Positions 8,236 to 16,459 of a DNA stretch of 29,217 nucleotides are shown one piece after another. Origin of the DNA: an uncultured Chryseobacterium sp. (lineage in GTDB: Bacteria > Bacteroidota > Bacteroidia > Flavobacteriales > Weeksellaceae); assembly GCA_913778275.1 (NCBI GenBank), contig CAJYWN010000007.1:1-29217 (forward strand). The letters are read 5' to 3'. Every line of letters starts with the position of its first letter. Positions within the stretch are counted from its first letter, which is position 1. Under the pieces are notes generated by a model, which ran no database searches, was not told where the DNA came from, and saw nothing but the letters and a program-made list of their open reading frames with translations. The translations under genes were made by a program, and so were the position numbers.

Positions 8236-8367
8236 CTGTAACAATTATTAAGAATGGCCTAAGGTCAGTCTGTTAATATAAAAGAATTTAATTCAACATG
8301 ATAAGTCTGATCTTAAATCTGCAAAATCTGTGTGATTGTGAAATACTTTCTTAGAATTTTGGTAATC

Positions 8368-8401
8368 AAAAACAAAAAAGGCTGCACCAGAGATGCAGCC
8401 T
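8368..8401 (-). terminator. Rho-independent terminator of bshA
   Basis: AGGCTGCA (8379-8386) and TGCAGCCT (8394-8401) make a perfect 8-bp stem with a 7-nt loop. Read on the minus strand the stem is followed by TTTTTGTTTTTGA, a standard T tract. It lies 21 bp past the bshA stop. Confidence 0.85.
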
Positions 8402-8421
8402 GTATTTTATGCTAAAAAAAC

Positions 8422-9570
8422 TTATACTTTCGTCAGCTCACTTTTAAAATTTTCTATGGTCGTTCTATACATTTCCTCATAGATAGGAAGAATGTTTTTC
8501 AAATCGAATTTTATCGCCTGTTCTTTCGCATTTTTTTTCATTTCGGTTAAAAGCTCTTCATTGCTTAACAGTTTGATGGTGTAGTTGCTCATGGCTTCTA
8601 CGTTTCCGATCTCTGCTAAAAATCCGGTTTCACCCTGAATGTTTACTTCCGGAATTCCTCCTGCGTTGGAACTGATTACCGGTGTATAAGCGGCCATCGC
8701 TTCCAGTGCGGCAAGACCGAAACTTTCCTGTTCGGAAGGCAGTAAAAATACATCGGACAGCTGAAGAATTCGGTACAGGTCGTTTACCTTTCCAAGCAGA
8801 CGGATTTTTGAAATCAGCTCCGGATTTTCCTCCAGGAACTGGTTCACCTTTTCCATATCGGGACCTTCACCAATAATGATTAGTTTCGATTTTACCTTTT
8901 TCTGTACGTTTTTAAAGATTTGAAGTACTTCATCCACCCGCTTTACAGGGCGCAAGTTGGAAACGTGGATCAGGATCTTTTCATCTGGATTGGCAAATTG
9001 GGTTCTCTGACAGTCATTAGGCTCATCGAATTCAGAATTATCAATAAAATTGGTAATCACCTGAATCTCTTTTTTAATGTTAAAAAACTGGAGCGTATCT
9101 TTTTTTAAACTCTCGGATACAGAAGTAATGGCATCCGACTGGTTAATGGAAAATTCTACGGCATGTTTGTAGCTGGGATGCTGCCCAACTAATGTAATAT
9201 CTGTCCCGTGAAGGGTAGTGACCAACGGGATGTCATTATCATCTTCCTTCAGCATCTGTTTTGCTGTAAATGCCGCATACGCATACGGAATGGCATAATG
9301 GGCATGAAGAAGATCCAGCTTATATAAATTCACGACGCGATAGATCATTGAGCTCAGTGCAATATCATAAGGCTGATACTGGAACAGCGGATAGGTCTGA
9401 ACATTTACCCGATGGAAAAAAATATTCGGGTTGGTAATGTCTAATCTCGCCGGAAGTGCATTACTGATAAAGTGAACTTCGTAACCTTTGTTGGCAAGTG
9501 ACATTCCCAGTTCTGTTGCTACAATTCCGCTTCCTCCGTAAGTGGGATAGCAAAGTATGCCTATTTTCAT
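8422..9570 (-). CDS. bshA: N-acetyl-alpha-D-glucosaminyl L-malate synthase BshA
   Basis: A GT4-family glycosyltransferase of 382 residues, the usual BshA length. It carries out the first step of bacillithiol synthesis, joining GlcNAc from UDP-GlcNAc to L-malate. Diagnostic stretches are MKIGILCYPTYGGSGIVATE, LLHAHYAIPYAYAA, TLHGTDITLVGQHPS and the GT-B donor-site region PSEQESFGLAALEAMA with conserved E-x7-E. Bacillithiol is the main low-molecular-weight thiol in several Bacteroidetes, so this links to the redox genes elsewhere in the window, although bshB and bshC are not present here. It stands alone with its own terminator; the hexosaminidase gene ends 38 bp upstream. Confidence 0.9.
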   Translation of the reverse strand: MKIGILCYPTYGGSGIVATELGMSLANKGYEVHFISNALPARLDITNPNIFFHRVNVQTYPLFQYQPYDIALSSMIYRVVNLYKLDLLHAHYAIPYAYAAFTAKQMLKEDDNDIPLVTTLHGTDITLVGQHPSYKHAVEFSINQSDAITSVSESLKKDTLQFFNIKKEIQVITNFIDNSEFDEPNDCQRTQFANPDEKILIHVSNLRPVKRVDEVLQIFKNVQKKVKSKLIIIGEGPDMEKVNQFLEENPELISKIRLLGKVNDLYRILQLSDVFLLPSEQESFGLAALEAMAAYTPVISSNAGGIPEVNIQGETGFLAEIGNVEAMSNYTIKLLSNEELLTEMKKNAKEQAIKFDLKNILPIYEEMYRTTIENFKSELTKV

Positions 9571-9608
9571 TGATCTGTTGTTGTTTGATTTGTAAATATA
9601 AATTCAGG

Positions 9609-11303
9609 TTATTTTTCGGCTACAGGCTCAAGGTCAATCCCCGTTCCTGCTTTTAGTTTGTCATTTACCAAAACCGGAAGTCTGCCCCATATTTTTGTTT
9701 TCCCTTTCAATGCCTGGGCTGTGGCCGTCATGGAGTCGTCATTGTTTTCATAAGAAACCAATACCGTAGAAATGTTTGAAATGTCAATATCTTTTAATGC
9801 ATAAGCACTTCCGAAAACATTCAGGATAACATTATGATTTTTTGATATATCAGATAACACTTTTTTGGAAGTTTCGGAAATTTTGTATGATTTATAAGCA
9901 GTTGCGTTATCTTTATGCAGCCCGACAATCACCGTGGAATTGGCAGGAATCGTATTGATCTCAATTGCTTTTTTTATGATTAAATCCGGTCCCATTTCAT
10001 TAACAAATGTCTGATGAGGCGCCTCTTCCAAAGGAATGTAGTAAATTGGTTTTGTGCCAAGTGGAAGCAGTTTTTTTTCATCTTTCAATAATGTTAATGC
10101 ATTTGAATATAAATTCTGGACCAATGTTTTATGCGAGTCATTATTCAAATCGTGGTTGATATTTTGGGGATCTTTTGGACTGTATTTATCCAGACCTAAA
10201 AAGTATTTTGTCAGAAGAATTTTCTTGACACTTTCTTCCACTCTTGACTGCGGAATTTCACCGTTCTCAATAGCTTTCTGAATGAGTTTTTTTCCTTCAG
10301 CAACACCCTGGGAGAATAGCATAATGTCGTTTCCTGCCTTAAAAGCAAGAGCATCCAGTTCGCCCGGCTTATACTTATTGGCTACCGCTCCCATGTTTAA
10401 TGCATCGGTAATGATAAGTCCTTTGTAACCCAGCTTTTCTTTCAGTAAACCTGTAATAATATTTTTAGAAACCGAGGCCGGAATTCCTTTCCCTGATTCT
10501 AAAGTGGGAACATATAAATGAGCTACCATTACTCCTCCGATACCTTCTTTCATCAATGCTTTAAAAGGAGCCAACTCAATGGTATTTAATCTGTCCAGGT
10601 TATGAGGAACCACCGGAAGATCCAAGTGAGAATCTGTGCTGGTGTCTCCATGTCCCGGAAAGTGCTTAATGGCAGCCAGAATACTATTGTCCTGAAGTCC
10701 GCCTGCATACGCAGATGCGGAACTGATAACATTACTTACTTCAGATCCGAAGCTTCTGTTGCCGATAATCGGGTTATCGGGATTGGTGTTCACATCAACA
10801 ACAGGCGCAAAGTCCCAGTTGATTCCCATTCTGTGGCAGTCTTCAGCTATTTTGGCAGACATCTGGTAGATCAGATTTTTATCCTGAATCGCTCCCAAAG
10901 TCATGGCCCACGGAAATTTATGTGCAGTTGCAATTCTCTGATACAGCCCCCATTCTGCATCCATTCCGATCATTAAAGGAACCTTTGATTTTTGCTGGAA
11001 TTCATTGACGAGATTAATTTCTCTTGCTGCGTCGTCCTGCATCAGGATCAGGCCGCCGATTTTTTCATTAACGACAATATTTCGTACGTTATTGATCTCA
11101 TTTTCACCTTTGTTAGTGTACAATGCAATAATAAAAAGCTGGCCGAGCTTTTCATCCTGTGAAAGGTGTTTATATGTTTTATCAACCCAGTGATTGGCTT
11201 TTCTAAGATTTTCTTTGGAAAGACCCTTCGGCATGTATTGAGCCGTGATTTTCGGATTTAATAATGAGATAATAAAGATTGATATAGAGACCAGTTTCTT
11301 CAT
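9609..11303 (-). CDS. Exported GH3 beta-N-acetylhexosaminidase (NagZ-like)
   Basis: A 564-residue glycoside hydrolase family 3 protein with a signal peptide (LVSISIFIISLLNPKITAQ). The catalytic barrel shows GMDAEWGLYQRI, FAPVVDVNTNP, the KHFPGHGDTSTDSH loop (about 213-226) carrying the Asp-His general acid/base dyad of NagZ-type enzymes, and GLIITDALNMGAV with the probable Asp nucleophile (about 300). A second domain follows from about 380, making it longer than the cytoplasmic NagZ of proteobacteria. Likely role: removal of GlcNAc from muropeptides or glycans in the periplasm or outside. ATG 11303 is preferred over an in-frame TTG at 11321 because the latter overlaps the candidate promoter. 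Confidence 0.85.
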   Translation of the reverse strand: MKKLVSISIFIISLLNPKITAQYMPKGLSKENLRKANHWVDKTYKHLSQDEKLGQLFIIALYTNKGENEINNVRNIVVNEKIGGLILMQDDAAREINLVNEFQQKSKVPLMIGMDAEWGLYQRIATAHKFPWAMTLGAIQDKNLIYQMSAKIAEDCHRMGINWDFAPVVDVNTNPDNPIIGNRSFGSEVSNVISSASAYAGGLQDNSILAAIKHFPGHGDTSTDSHLDLPVVPHNLDRLNTIELAPFKALMKEGIGGVMVAHLYVPTLESGKGIPASVSKNIITGLLKEKLGYKGLIITDALNMGAVANKYKPGELDALAFKAGNDIMLFSQGVAEGKKLIQKAIENGEIPQSRVEESVKKILLTKYFLGLDKYSPKDPQNINHDLNNDSHKTLVQNLYSNALTLLKDEKKLLPLGTKPIYYIPLEEAPHQTFVNEMGPDLIIKKAIEINTIPANSTVIVGLHKDNATAYKSYKISETSKKVLSDISKNHNVILNVFGSAYALKDIDISNISTVLVSYENNDDSMTATAQALKGKTKIWGRLPVLVNDKLKAGTGIDLEPVAEK

Positions 11304-11318
11304 AATTTTGAATAATAA

Positions 11319-11350
11319 CAAAAATACAACTAAAAAGATGATGAAAACAA
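11319..11350 (-). promoter_or_regulatory. Candidate promoter of the GH3 gene
   Basis: On the minus strand TTG (11350-11348) is followed after 21 bp by TATTTTTG (11326-11319), a good match to the Bacteroidetes TTG / TAnnTTTG promoter. Predicted transcription start is about 10 bp before the ATG at 11303. Confidence 0.5.
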
Positions 11351-11420
11351 TGTTTTTGAGTTTTTTGGTATATGATTTGAATATGCTTTATAAATAACAA
11401 AACAACTAAACTTTTATAAA

Positions 11421-11936
11421 ATGAAAAAATATCTTCCAATTTTACTATTAGCTTTTGTAAGCTTATTCATATTCAGCTGCAGCGATGATAATGATAATGT
11501 TGTGGGAGACGGCGATACTTACTCTAAAATGAGGGATGTAAGTGGGAGTTTTACCAATGCAAACGGATATTCGTTCACAGTACCAATCAATATTCAGAGT
11601 ACAGATGTGGTGTTGGTCTATAGAAGAGATCCTGCAGCGAGTAATGCATGGCAGCTGATTCCTAAAACATATTATCTGTCCGGAGGAAGAGAGCTTGATT
11701 ATAATACACTTTTTGACTCTCAAAATGTGGAAATCTACACTGAGGCCAACTTTGACCAGACGACAATGACATCTTCTGAAGTTTCTCAATATCTTACTAA
11801 TCAGACATTCAGAGTTGTTCTCGTTCCTGCAAGTCCTGCTAAAACAGCATCTACAGTGGATACGAGAGACTATAATGCTGTGGTAAAATATTACAATCTT
11901 GATGAATCAAGAGTAAAGACGATTAAAGTTAATTAA
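11421..11936 (+). CDS. Predicted surface lipoprotein
   Basis: A 171-residue lipoprotein: signal peptide (YLPILLLAFVSLFIFSC) with the lipidated Cys at residue 20. The residues directly after it, SDDNDN, resemble the acidic lipoprotein export signal that sends Bacteroidetes lipoproteins to the cell surface. The mature part is beta-rich (GSFTNANGYSFTVPI, DVVLVYRRD) and of no recognised family. It is divergent from the GH3 gene and converges with ribA across a shared bidirectional terminator, so it is a single-gene unit. Confidence 0.75.
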   Translation: MKKYLPILLLAFVSLFIFSCSDDNDNVVGDGDTYSKMRDVSGSFTNANGYSFTVPINIQSTDVVLVYRRDPAASNAWQLIPKTYYLSGGRELDYNTLFDSQNVEIYTEANFDQTTMTSSEVSQYLTNQTFRVVLVPASPAKTASTVDTRDYNAVVKYYNLDESRVKTIKVN

Positions 11937-11963
11937 CATATCTTTTCAGTTTTTTATAATTAC

Positions 11964-11998
11964 AAAAAAGCTCCGGAATTTTATTCCGGAGCTTTTGC
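11964..11998. terminator. Bidirectional terminator
   Basis: A 14-bp perfect stem, AAAAGCTCCGGAAT (11966-11979) with ATTCCGGAGCTTTT (11983-11996), with a 3-nt loop. A-runs on the left and T-runs on the right give a T tract in both directions, serving the plus-strand lipoprotein gene and the minus-strand ribA, whose stop codon starts at 12002. Confidence 0.9.
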
Positions 11999-11999
11999 T

Positions 12000-12596
12000 T
12001 TATTGATCATTGTCATCTAGTAAGTGACCAAAATAATCTTTTTTTGTCTGCAGGTAGCCTTTGCTTATTTCGTTGGCAGGAATCTGTAAAGGAATCCTTG
12101 AATTGAGATGGATATTGCTCTCTTCCACATATTTTACCTTTTCAGGATTATTGGTGAGAAGATTGATATCCTGAATGCCCAATAAATTAAGGATTTCAAT
12201 TGCAACACCAAAGTTTCTGTCGTCCGCAGGAAGTCCCAGCTTCAGATTCGCTTCTACAGTATCAAATCCTTTTTCCTGTAAAGAATATGCTTTTAATTTA
12301 TTAATGATTCCGATATTTCTGCCTTCCTGGCGAAGGTAGATAATAACCCCTCCATTTTCATGGATATATTTCATAGCAGCATCCAATTGCTGCCCGCATT
12401 CGCATTTTTTTGAATGGAAAACTTCTCCGGTAATACATTCTGAGTGGAAACGCACATTGACAGGCTTTGAAAAATCTGTTTTGTGTGCGACAATAGCCAT
12501 GTGAGGCATCCAGTCATTCTCATTTTCGGATAAAGCAATCATTCGGAAAGTACCGTATTCCGTAGGAACATTGGACTCCGCCTGAATTTTAATCAT
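12000..12596 (-). CDS. ribA: GTP cyclohydrolase II
   Basis: Catalyses the first committed step of riboflavin synthesis, opening GTP to the diaminopyrimidine with release of formate and pyrophosphate. At 198 residues it is the stand-alone form and not the RibBA fusion common elsewhere. Zinc ligands Cys54, Cys65 and Cys67 (ECITGEVF...KKCECGQQLD) are at the same numbers as in the E. coli enzyme. The GTP-binding and catalytic region YLRQEGRNIGIINKLKAY and the C-terminal LLTNNPEKVKYVE are intact. It lies 17 bp after a lipoprotein gene at the end of the minus-strand envelope cluster; no FMN riboswitch was seen before it. Confidence 0.93.
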   Translation of the reverse strand: MIKIQAESNVPTEYGTFRMIALSENENDWMPHMAIVAHKTDFSKPVNVRFHSECITGEVFHSKKCECGQQLDAAMKYIHENGGVIIYLRQEGRNIGIINKLKAYSLQEKGFDTVEANLKLGLPADDRNFGVAIEILNLLGIQDINLLTNNPEKVKYVEESNIHLNSRIPLQIPANEISKGYLQTKKDYFGHLLDDNDQ

Positions 12597-12613
12597 TGAA
12601 CCCCTTAATTTAT

Positions 12614-13069
12614 TTAATTTCCCTTTATGTAATCTTCAATTCCAGAAACGTTTGTTTTCAGTCTTACAAGATACCGGTTAAGAATCTCATCTTCATCTTT
12701 ATTAAGATTTTGTCTTAGCTTCTGAACTTTTTTATAAGATTTTTCAAAGTCTTTTAAAGCTTTGTTTTTTCCATTCAGGTTATCTGCATCTATCGCATAA
12801 AGATAGTTCTGCAGGCTGTACTTTAGTGTGGTAATTTCACTATTTAAAGCAGTATTCCTGAATTTGGGAAAGGTTGAAATCAGATTGGAAATTTCGGAGG
12901 CATTAACATTGCCCTTTACGTTAATATCAATATTGTTTTTTCCTCCTTTGTCAGAATCTGATCCTTTAGTTTCGCTGTAAAAGCCGGTAGACAGCGGAGA
13001 AAAGTTTTGTTTTTCCGTTGCGCAAGATGTAATAATAAGTAATACCCCAAAAAAAAGTAATCGTTTCAT
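12614..13069 (-). CDS. Hypothetical lipoprotein
   Basis: A 151-residue protein with signal peptide and lipobox (LLIITSC, Cys16) followed by ATEKQNF, which lacks the acidic surface-export signal, so a periplasm-facing anchor is likely. The mature part begins with a low-complexity, Gly/Asp/Lys-rich linker (KGSDSDKGGKNNIDI) and ends in a helical, Lys/Leu/Asn-rich region (KNKALKDFEKSYKKVQKLR) that may form a coiled coil. Its ATG overlaps the DUF4254 stop by four bases (ATGA), a sign of coupled translation. Family not recognised. Confidence 0.7.
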   Translation of the reverse strand: MKRLLFFGVLLIITSCATEKQNFSPLSTGFYSETKGSDSDKGGKNNIDINVKGNVNASEISNLISTFPKFRNTALNSEITTLKYSLQNYLYAIDADNLNGKNKALKDFEKSYKKVQKLRQNLNKDEDEILNRYLVRLKTNVSGIEDYIKGN

Positions 13070-13680
13070 TTTTGCTGCCCCTTTTGATACAGGACTGGGT
13101 TAAGACTTTCATCGTTGTACATTTTCATTTGTTTGTACACCTTCATCTTAACATCACCGTTCTCAATATCAGCAAGCAACTGATTAATAGAAGTTGAAAG
13201 ATCTTCATGCTGTGCAAGAAGAACATCTAATTTTGCCTGGCAATTGGCTCTGTGCTCTTCAGAAGCTGAATCTCTGTTTGCCTCTAACGACATATGATAA
13301 ACCTTGAGTGCGAGAATCGATAATCTGTCTACCGCCCATGCGATAGTTTCAGTATTGATCTTTGCGTCAGGTTTAGGAGTTACACTTTCATATTTTTTAA
13401 GGAACCAGCTGTCTATAAATTCTACCAAATCAGTTCTTTTCTGATTGGAGGCATCTATTGCTCTTTTAAGTTGTAGCGCTTCAGCCGGATCAATATTTTC
13501 ATCTCTAATTATATCTTCCAAATGCCATTGAACGGTATCAATCCAGTTCTTTGCATACAAAATTCGTTCCAAAGTATCTTTTTCGAACGGATTATTAATT
13601 AGAGTGTTAACGTCATCAAACATGTGATAATCTTCGATAGACTGATTGAAGACTTTCCATGCGGTCTCTGTAAAATTCAT
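13066..13680 (-). CDS. DUF4254 family protein
   Basis: A 204-residue, mostly helical, soluble protein. The segments WKVFNQSIEDYH, AKNWIDTVQWHLEDIIRDE, KRAIDASNQKRTDLVEFID and AWAVDRLSILALKVYHM are typical of DUF4254, a Bacteroidetes family of unknown function that often sits near lipopolysaccharide or envelope genes. It is coupled to the downstream lipoprotein by ATGA overlap and lies 18 bp after tatA. Confidence 0.8.
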   Translation of the reverse strand: MNFTETAWKVFNQSIEDYHMFDDVNTLINNPFEKDTLERILYAKNWIDTVQWHLEDIIRDENIDPAEALQLKRAIDASNQKRTDLVEFIDSWFLKKYESVTPKPDAKINTETIAWAVDRLSILALKVYHMSLEANRDSASEEHRANCQAKLDVLLAQHEDLSTSINQLLADIENGDVKMKVYKQMKMYNDESLNPVLYQKGQQK

Positions 13681-13698
13681 CAGGTTGTAAGAATTTTT

Positions 13699-13905
13699 TT
13701 AGTTGCTTGAAGGATTATTGTTGGTGTTTTTGTTTTCAGCACCCGGTTTGTCTTCTTCCTTTACAGCATCTTTAAATTCTTTGATACCGGAACCAACTCC
13801 TCTCATTAATTCAGGGATTTTCTTACCTCCGAAAAGCAACAGAAGAATAATGGCTACGATCAGGATGTGTTGCCAAGATAATGACAATATTGTTAATGTA
13901 TTCAT
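13699..13905 (-). CDS. tatA: Sec-independent protein translocase subunit TatA
   Basis: A 68-residue TatA/E protein. The N-terminal membrane helix (WQHILIVAIILLLLFGGKKIPEL, about 10-30) with the FGGKKIPEL hinge is followed by an amphipathic helix (GVGSGIKEFKDAVKEE) and a polar Asn/Lys tail. It forms the pore of the twin-arginine pathway with TatC, which is not in the window. It lies 30 bp after the EnvC-like gene; in E. coli some amidases activated by EnvC are Tat substrates, which would make this pairing sensible, though that is an inference. Confidence 0.92.
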   Translation of the reverse strand: MNTLTILSLSWQHILIVAIILLLLFGGKKIPELMRGVGSGIKEFKDAVKEEDKPGAENKNTNNNPSSN

Positions 13906-13935
13906 TGCTAAATTTTTTACAAAGTTAATCTTTTT

Positions 13936-15501
13936 TTAATAAGAAACCCAACCTAAAGGATCAACTGGTGTGCTTCCGTTCCATACCTGGAAATCAAGGG
14001 TATACGTTCCGTCGAAGTCCTGACCTATTACGCCAACCGGAGTGCCTGCAGAAACCTGCTGTCCCTTGGAAACGCTTACACTTCCCAGATTGGAATAAAT
14101 GGTAAAATAATTACCGTGTTTCAGAATAACGGTTTTGGTTCCGTCACTGTTTGCCAGTACAGACGAAACACTTCCCGGAAATACCGATTTTGCCCGTGTT
14201 CCGGACGGTACCGAAATTTTAATGCCGTTGTTTTCTTCGTCGATATTTTTAAATACAGGATGCGGATGTCTTCCGAAACGGTGCGTGATCTGTCCTATTT
14301 TATCAGCAGGGTAGCCCAATCTTCCTTTATTGTCTGCAAAATTGCTTCCGGCAACAGTAGTAACACCATAATTGGTCATCGCTTTTGTTTCGGCAGCTTT
14401 TTTGTCGTCTTCCTTCTTTTTTGCCAGGGCCGCTTCTGCAGCTCTTGCTGCAGCAAGTTTATCAGAGGCTTCTTTTGCTTTGGCTGCTGCTTCATCCGAA
14501 GCTTTCTTAGCAGCTACTTTTCTTGCTTCATCTCTTGCGGTTGCTTCCGATCTTGCGGCATCTTCGTTGCGCTTTCTTTCTTCTTCAGCTCTTTTTGCTG
14601 CCAGTTCGGATGCTTTTCTGGCCTCAGCTTCAGCAGCAAGCCTTTCTCTTTCCAGTGCTTCTGCACGTGCTTTATTTTCAGCTTCAATTCGGGCTTTTTC
14701 CCTTTCAGCAGCGATTTTGGCAAGACGGATTTTTTCGGCTTCCGCTTTTTTTCTTGCTTCTTCTTCCGCTTTGGCTATTCTTATTTCCTCCGCGATAATG
14801 GATCTGATTTGCCCTTCGAGGGCTTTAGATTGTGCCTGCTTTTGTCTGAGTTCTGAAGTGAGTTTGGATTCGTTTTTCTTAAATTCTGCCACAAGCTGCT
14901 CTTTCTGAGCTCTTTCAGCATTGATAGTCGTTAAATCTTTCTGTTGATTAACAAGAAGATTGGCTTTTTCTTTTACGGAATTCTGTTTCTGGGCGATGGA
15001 TTGTTTAATTTTTGCCGCAACATTTGTGATTTCTGCAGCTTTTTTATCCTGATAATCGGAATATTGTTTTAAATACTGAACCCTTCTTATAGCTTCTCCG
15101 AGATTCTTGGCAGAAAGAATAAATGTTACTTTATTTTGAACCCCTTTGTTTTTATAAGCATTTACCAGTACTTTGGCATAATTCTCTCTCAGGATCTTAA
15201 GCTCCCTGTTCTGGCGGTTGATTTCCAGCTGACGAAGGTAAATTTCGTCTTCAATAAATCGTTTTTCCTTCTGAGTATTGTTGTATACTTTTTCTCTCAG
15301 CACCAGCTTCTTATTGACATTATCAAGATAGGCTATGGAAAGCTTTGATTCATTTCTTGTTTTTGCTAAATCGGTGTTTATCTGCGCAATTTGTTTTTTA
15401 AGTTCAGCATTTTGTTTTTGCAACTGTTCTTTTTTACCGCTTTGTCCATACTGCAGTCCGAACAATAAAATACCTATTAAAAAGCTAAATTTCTTAATCA
15501 T
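13936..15501 (-). CDS. EnvC-like murein hydrolase activator (degenerate LytM domain)
   Basis: A 521-residue exported protein: signal peptide (FLIGILLFGLQYGQ), a long coiled coil (about 20-240), an Ala/Glu/Lys-rich low-complexity helix (about 240-370), and a C-terminal M23/LytM domain (about 390-521). The zinc-binding residues of active M23 peptidases are replaced: NNGIKI stands where H-x-G-x-D is expected, YSNL replaces the usual Y-x-H-L, and LDFQVW replaces L-H-F-E. This matches EnvC and NlpD-type factors that activate N-acetylmuramoyl-L-alanine amidases at the septum instead of cutting peptidoglycan. Its start overlaps the DUF4292 stop (ATGA), so the two are translationally coupled. Long antisense frames over the repeat region are shadows. 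Confidence 0.85.
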   Translation of the reverse strand: MIKKFSFLIGILLFGLQYGQSGKKEQLQKQNAELKKQIAQINTDLAKTRNESKLSIAYLDNVNKKLVLREKVYNNTQKEKRFIEDEIYLRQLEINRQNRELKILRENYAKVLVNAYKNKGVQNKVTFILSAKNLGEAIRRVQYLKQYSDYQDKKAAEITNVAAKIKQSIAQKQNSVKEKANLLVNQQKDLTTINAERAQKEQLVAEFKKNESKLTSELRQKQAQSKALEGQIRSIIAEEIRIAKAEEEARKKAEAEKIRLAKIAAEREKARIEAENKARAEALERERLAAEAEARKASELAAKRAEEERKRNEDAARSEATARDEARKVAAKKASDEAAAKAKEASDKLAAARAAEAALAKKKEDDKKAAETKAMTNYGVTTVAGSNFADNKGRLGYPADKIGQITHRFGRHPHPVFKNIDEENNGIKISVPSGTRAKSVFPGSVSSVLANSDGTKTVILKHGNYFTIYSNLGSVSVSKGQQVSAGTPVGVIGQDFDGTYTLDFQVWNGSTPVDPLGWVSY

Positions 15502-16346
15502 TTAATCTCAATTTTCTTATAACTGGATGGTACAGAATAAGGTGTATCCATCCTCGAAAAGTCAAATTTCGTATTTTCCAGTAAAATCTGACTGCTTTTT
15601 GAGCCTTTTATAATTATTTTAACATTTTTTGGCAGTCGGATTCCATTGACTTCTTCCCAATTGCTGTAGGATACATTAAGCTCATCAGGAGATAAAACAT
15701 CTTTAAGATTAACATTTAACAAATCATAATTGGTATCATAGTCCAATACAATTTTATATTCTCTGGTTCTGCCTTCTGTTTCTATTCTCTGATTAACATT
15801 GGAGGCCAGTTTAAAGCCCTGCGAATTTTGGGTGAGTGTAAATTGAGAGTCGTTTATTTTGACAAAAGTTCGCCCCAATAGAATTTTTTCTAAAGATTTA
15901 TAATCAATAAAATTAACATTCAGAAGATTGTTAAGATAATCAAAATCTGAATCGATATATGTTTTACTGGTTTTATCCTGTCCCTTTATTCCTTCGGGAG
16001 TTGCAATTCCGCGGGCTACGGTGATGATAAATGCCTGAAGATTCATCCAGACTTTTTTATCTTTCTCAATATAGATGGTAGCGTCCAGTGTAGGAATAAA
16101 GCTTCCTGTTTCTACATTTACTTTACTGTTGATTTTAATTTGTTCAAATTGTACAGGAGGAATTACATGCTCAAAAAACGGAAGTTTATTTCTTATAGGT
16201 TCATTGACGTCTTTTGGATTCTGGTCTTCTTCCAGTACGAATGTACTGTCCGCTTTTATGTTTTTATTGGCTTTTCGGGCCGCGTTTCTCGTTTTACAAG
16301 AGGTTACAGCAAAAAGCAATAAGAGTACTATAATCCAGTTTTTCAT
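15498..16346 (-). CDS. DUF4292 family lipoprotein
   Basis: A 282-residue lipoprotein with signal and lipobox (LLLLFAVTSC, Cys17) followed by KTRNAARK, a basic +2 region without the surface-export signal. The body is beta-rich (INSKVNVETGSFIPTLDATIYIEKD, FVKINDSQFTLTQNSQGFKL, REYKIVLDYDTNYDLLNV), a layout like LolA/LolB-type outer-membrane chaperone folds, but this fold assignment is inferred. DUF4292 commonly precedes an EnvC-like gene in Flavobacteriia. ATG 16346 is preferred because the upstream alternative (16403) adds residues before the signal peptide. Confidence 0.8.
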   Translation of the reverse strand: MKNWIIVLLLLFAVTSCKTRNAARKANKNIKADSTFVLEEDQNPKDVNEPIRNKLPFFEHVIPPVQFEQIKINSKVNVETGSFIPTLDATIYIEKDKKVWMNLQAFIITVARGIATPEGIKGQDKTSKTYIDSDFDYLNNLLNVNFIDYKSLEKILLGRTFVKINDSQFTLTQNSQGFKLASNVNQRIETEGRTREYKIVLDYDTNYDLLNVNLKDVLSPDELNVSYSNWEEVNGIRLPKNVKIIIKGSKSSQILLENTKFDFSRMDTPYSVPSSYKKIEIK

Positions 16347-16394
16347 GTATTTACCTTTCAATTTATAAAAATTACGTTGCAATATTAACGCCAA

Positions 16395-16417
16395 ACCACA
16401 CAAAATATTTGTGTGGT
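16395..16417. terminator. Intergenic hairpin after the nucleotidyltransferase gene
   Basis: ACCACACAAA and TTTGTGTGGT form a perfect 10-bp stem with a 3-nt loop. It lies 43 bp past the nucleotidyltransferase stop and 49 bp before the DUF4292 start. No strong T tract follows on the minus strand, so it may be an attenuator, a processing site or a factor-assisted terminator. Confidence 0.4.
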
Positions 16418-16459
16418 CTGAAGATAGTTATTTGCGTTGAATAATCTGTTCCAATCAAA

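Noticed and set aside
8281..8345. Possible dispersed repeat wording (ATCTGCAAAATCTGTGTGATT)
   Set aside because: Resembles intergenic text in related genomes only by impression; no second copy in the window and no structure.
14116..14908. Long plus-strand open frames (up to 246 residues) opposite the EnvC-like gene
   Set aside because: They are antisense to an Ala/Glu/Lys-rich coiled-coil region whose codon pattern keeps other frames open; the products are Ser/Phe- or Ala-rich low-complexity sequence with no family likeness.
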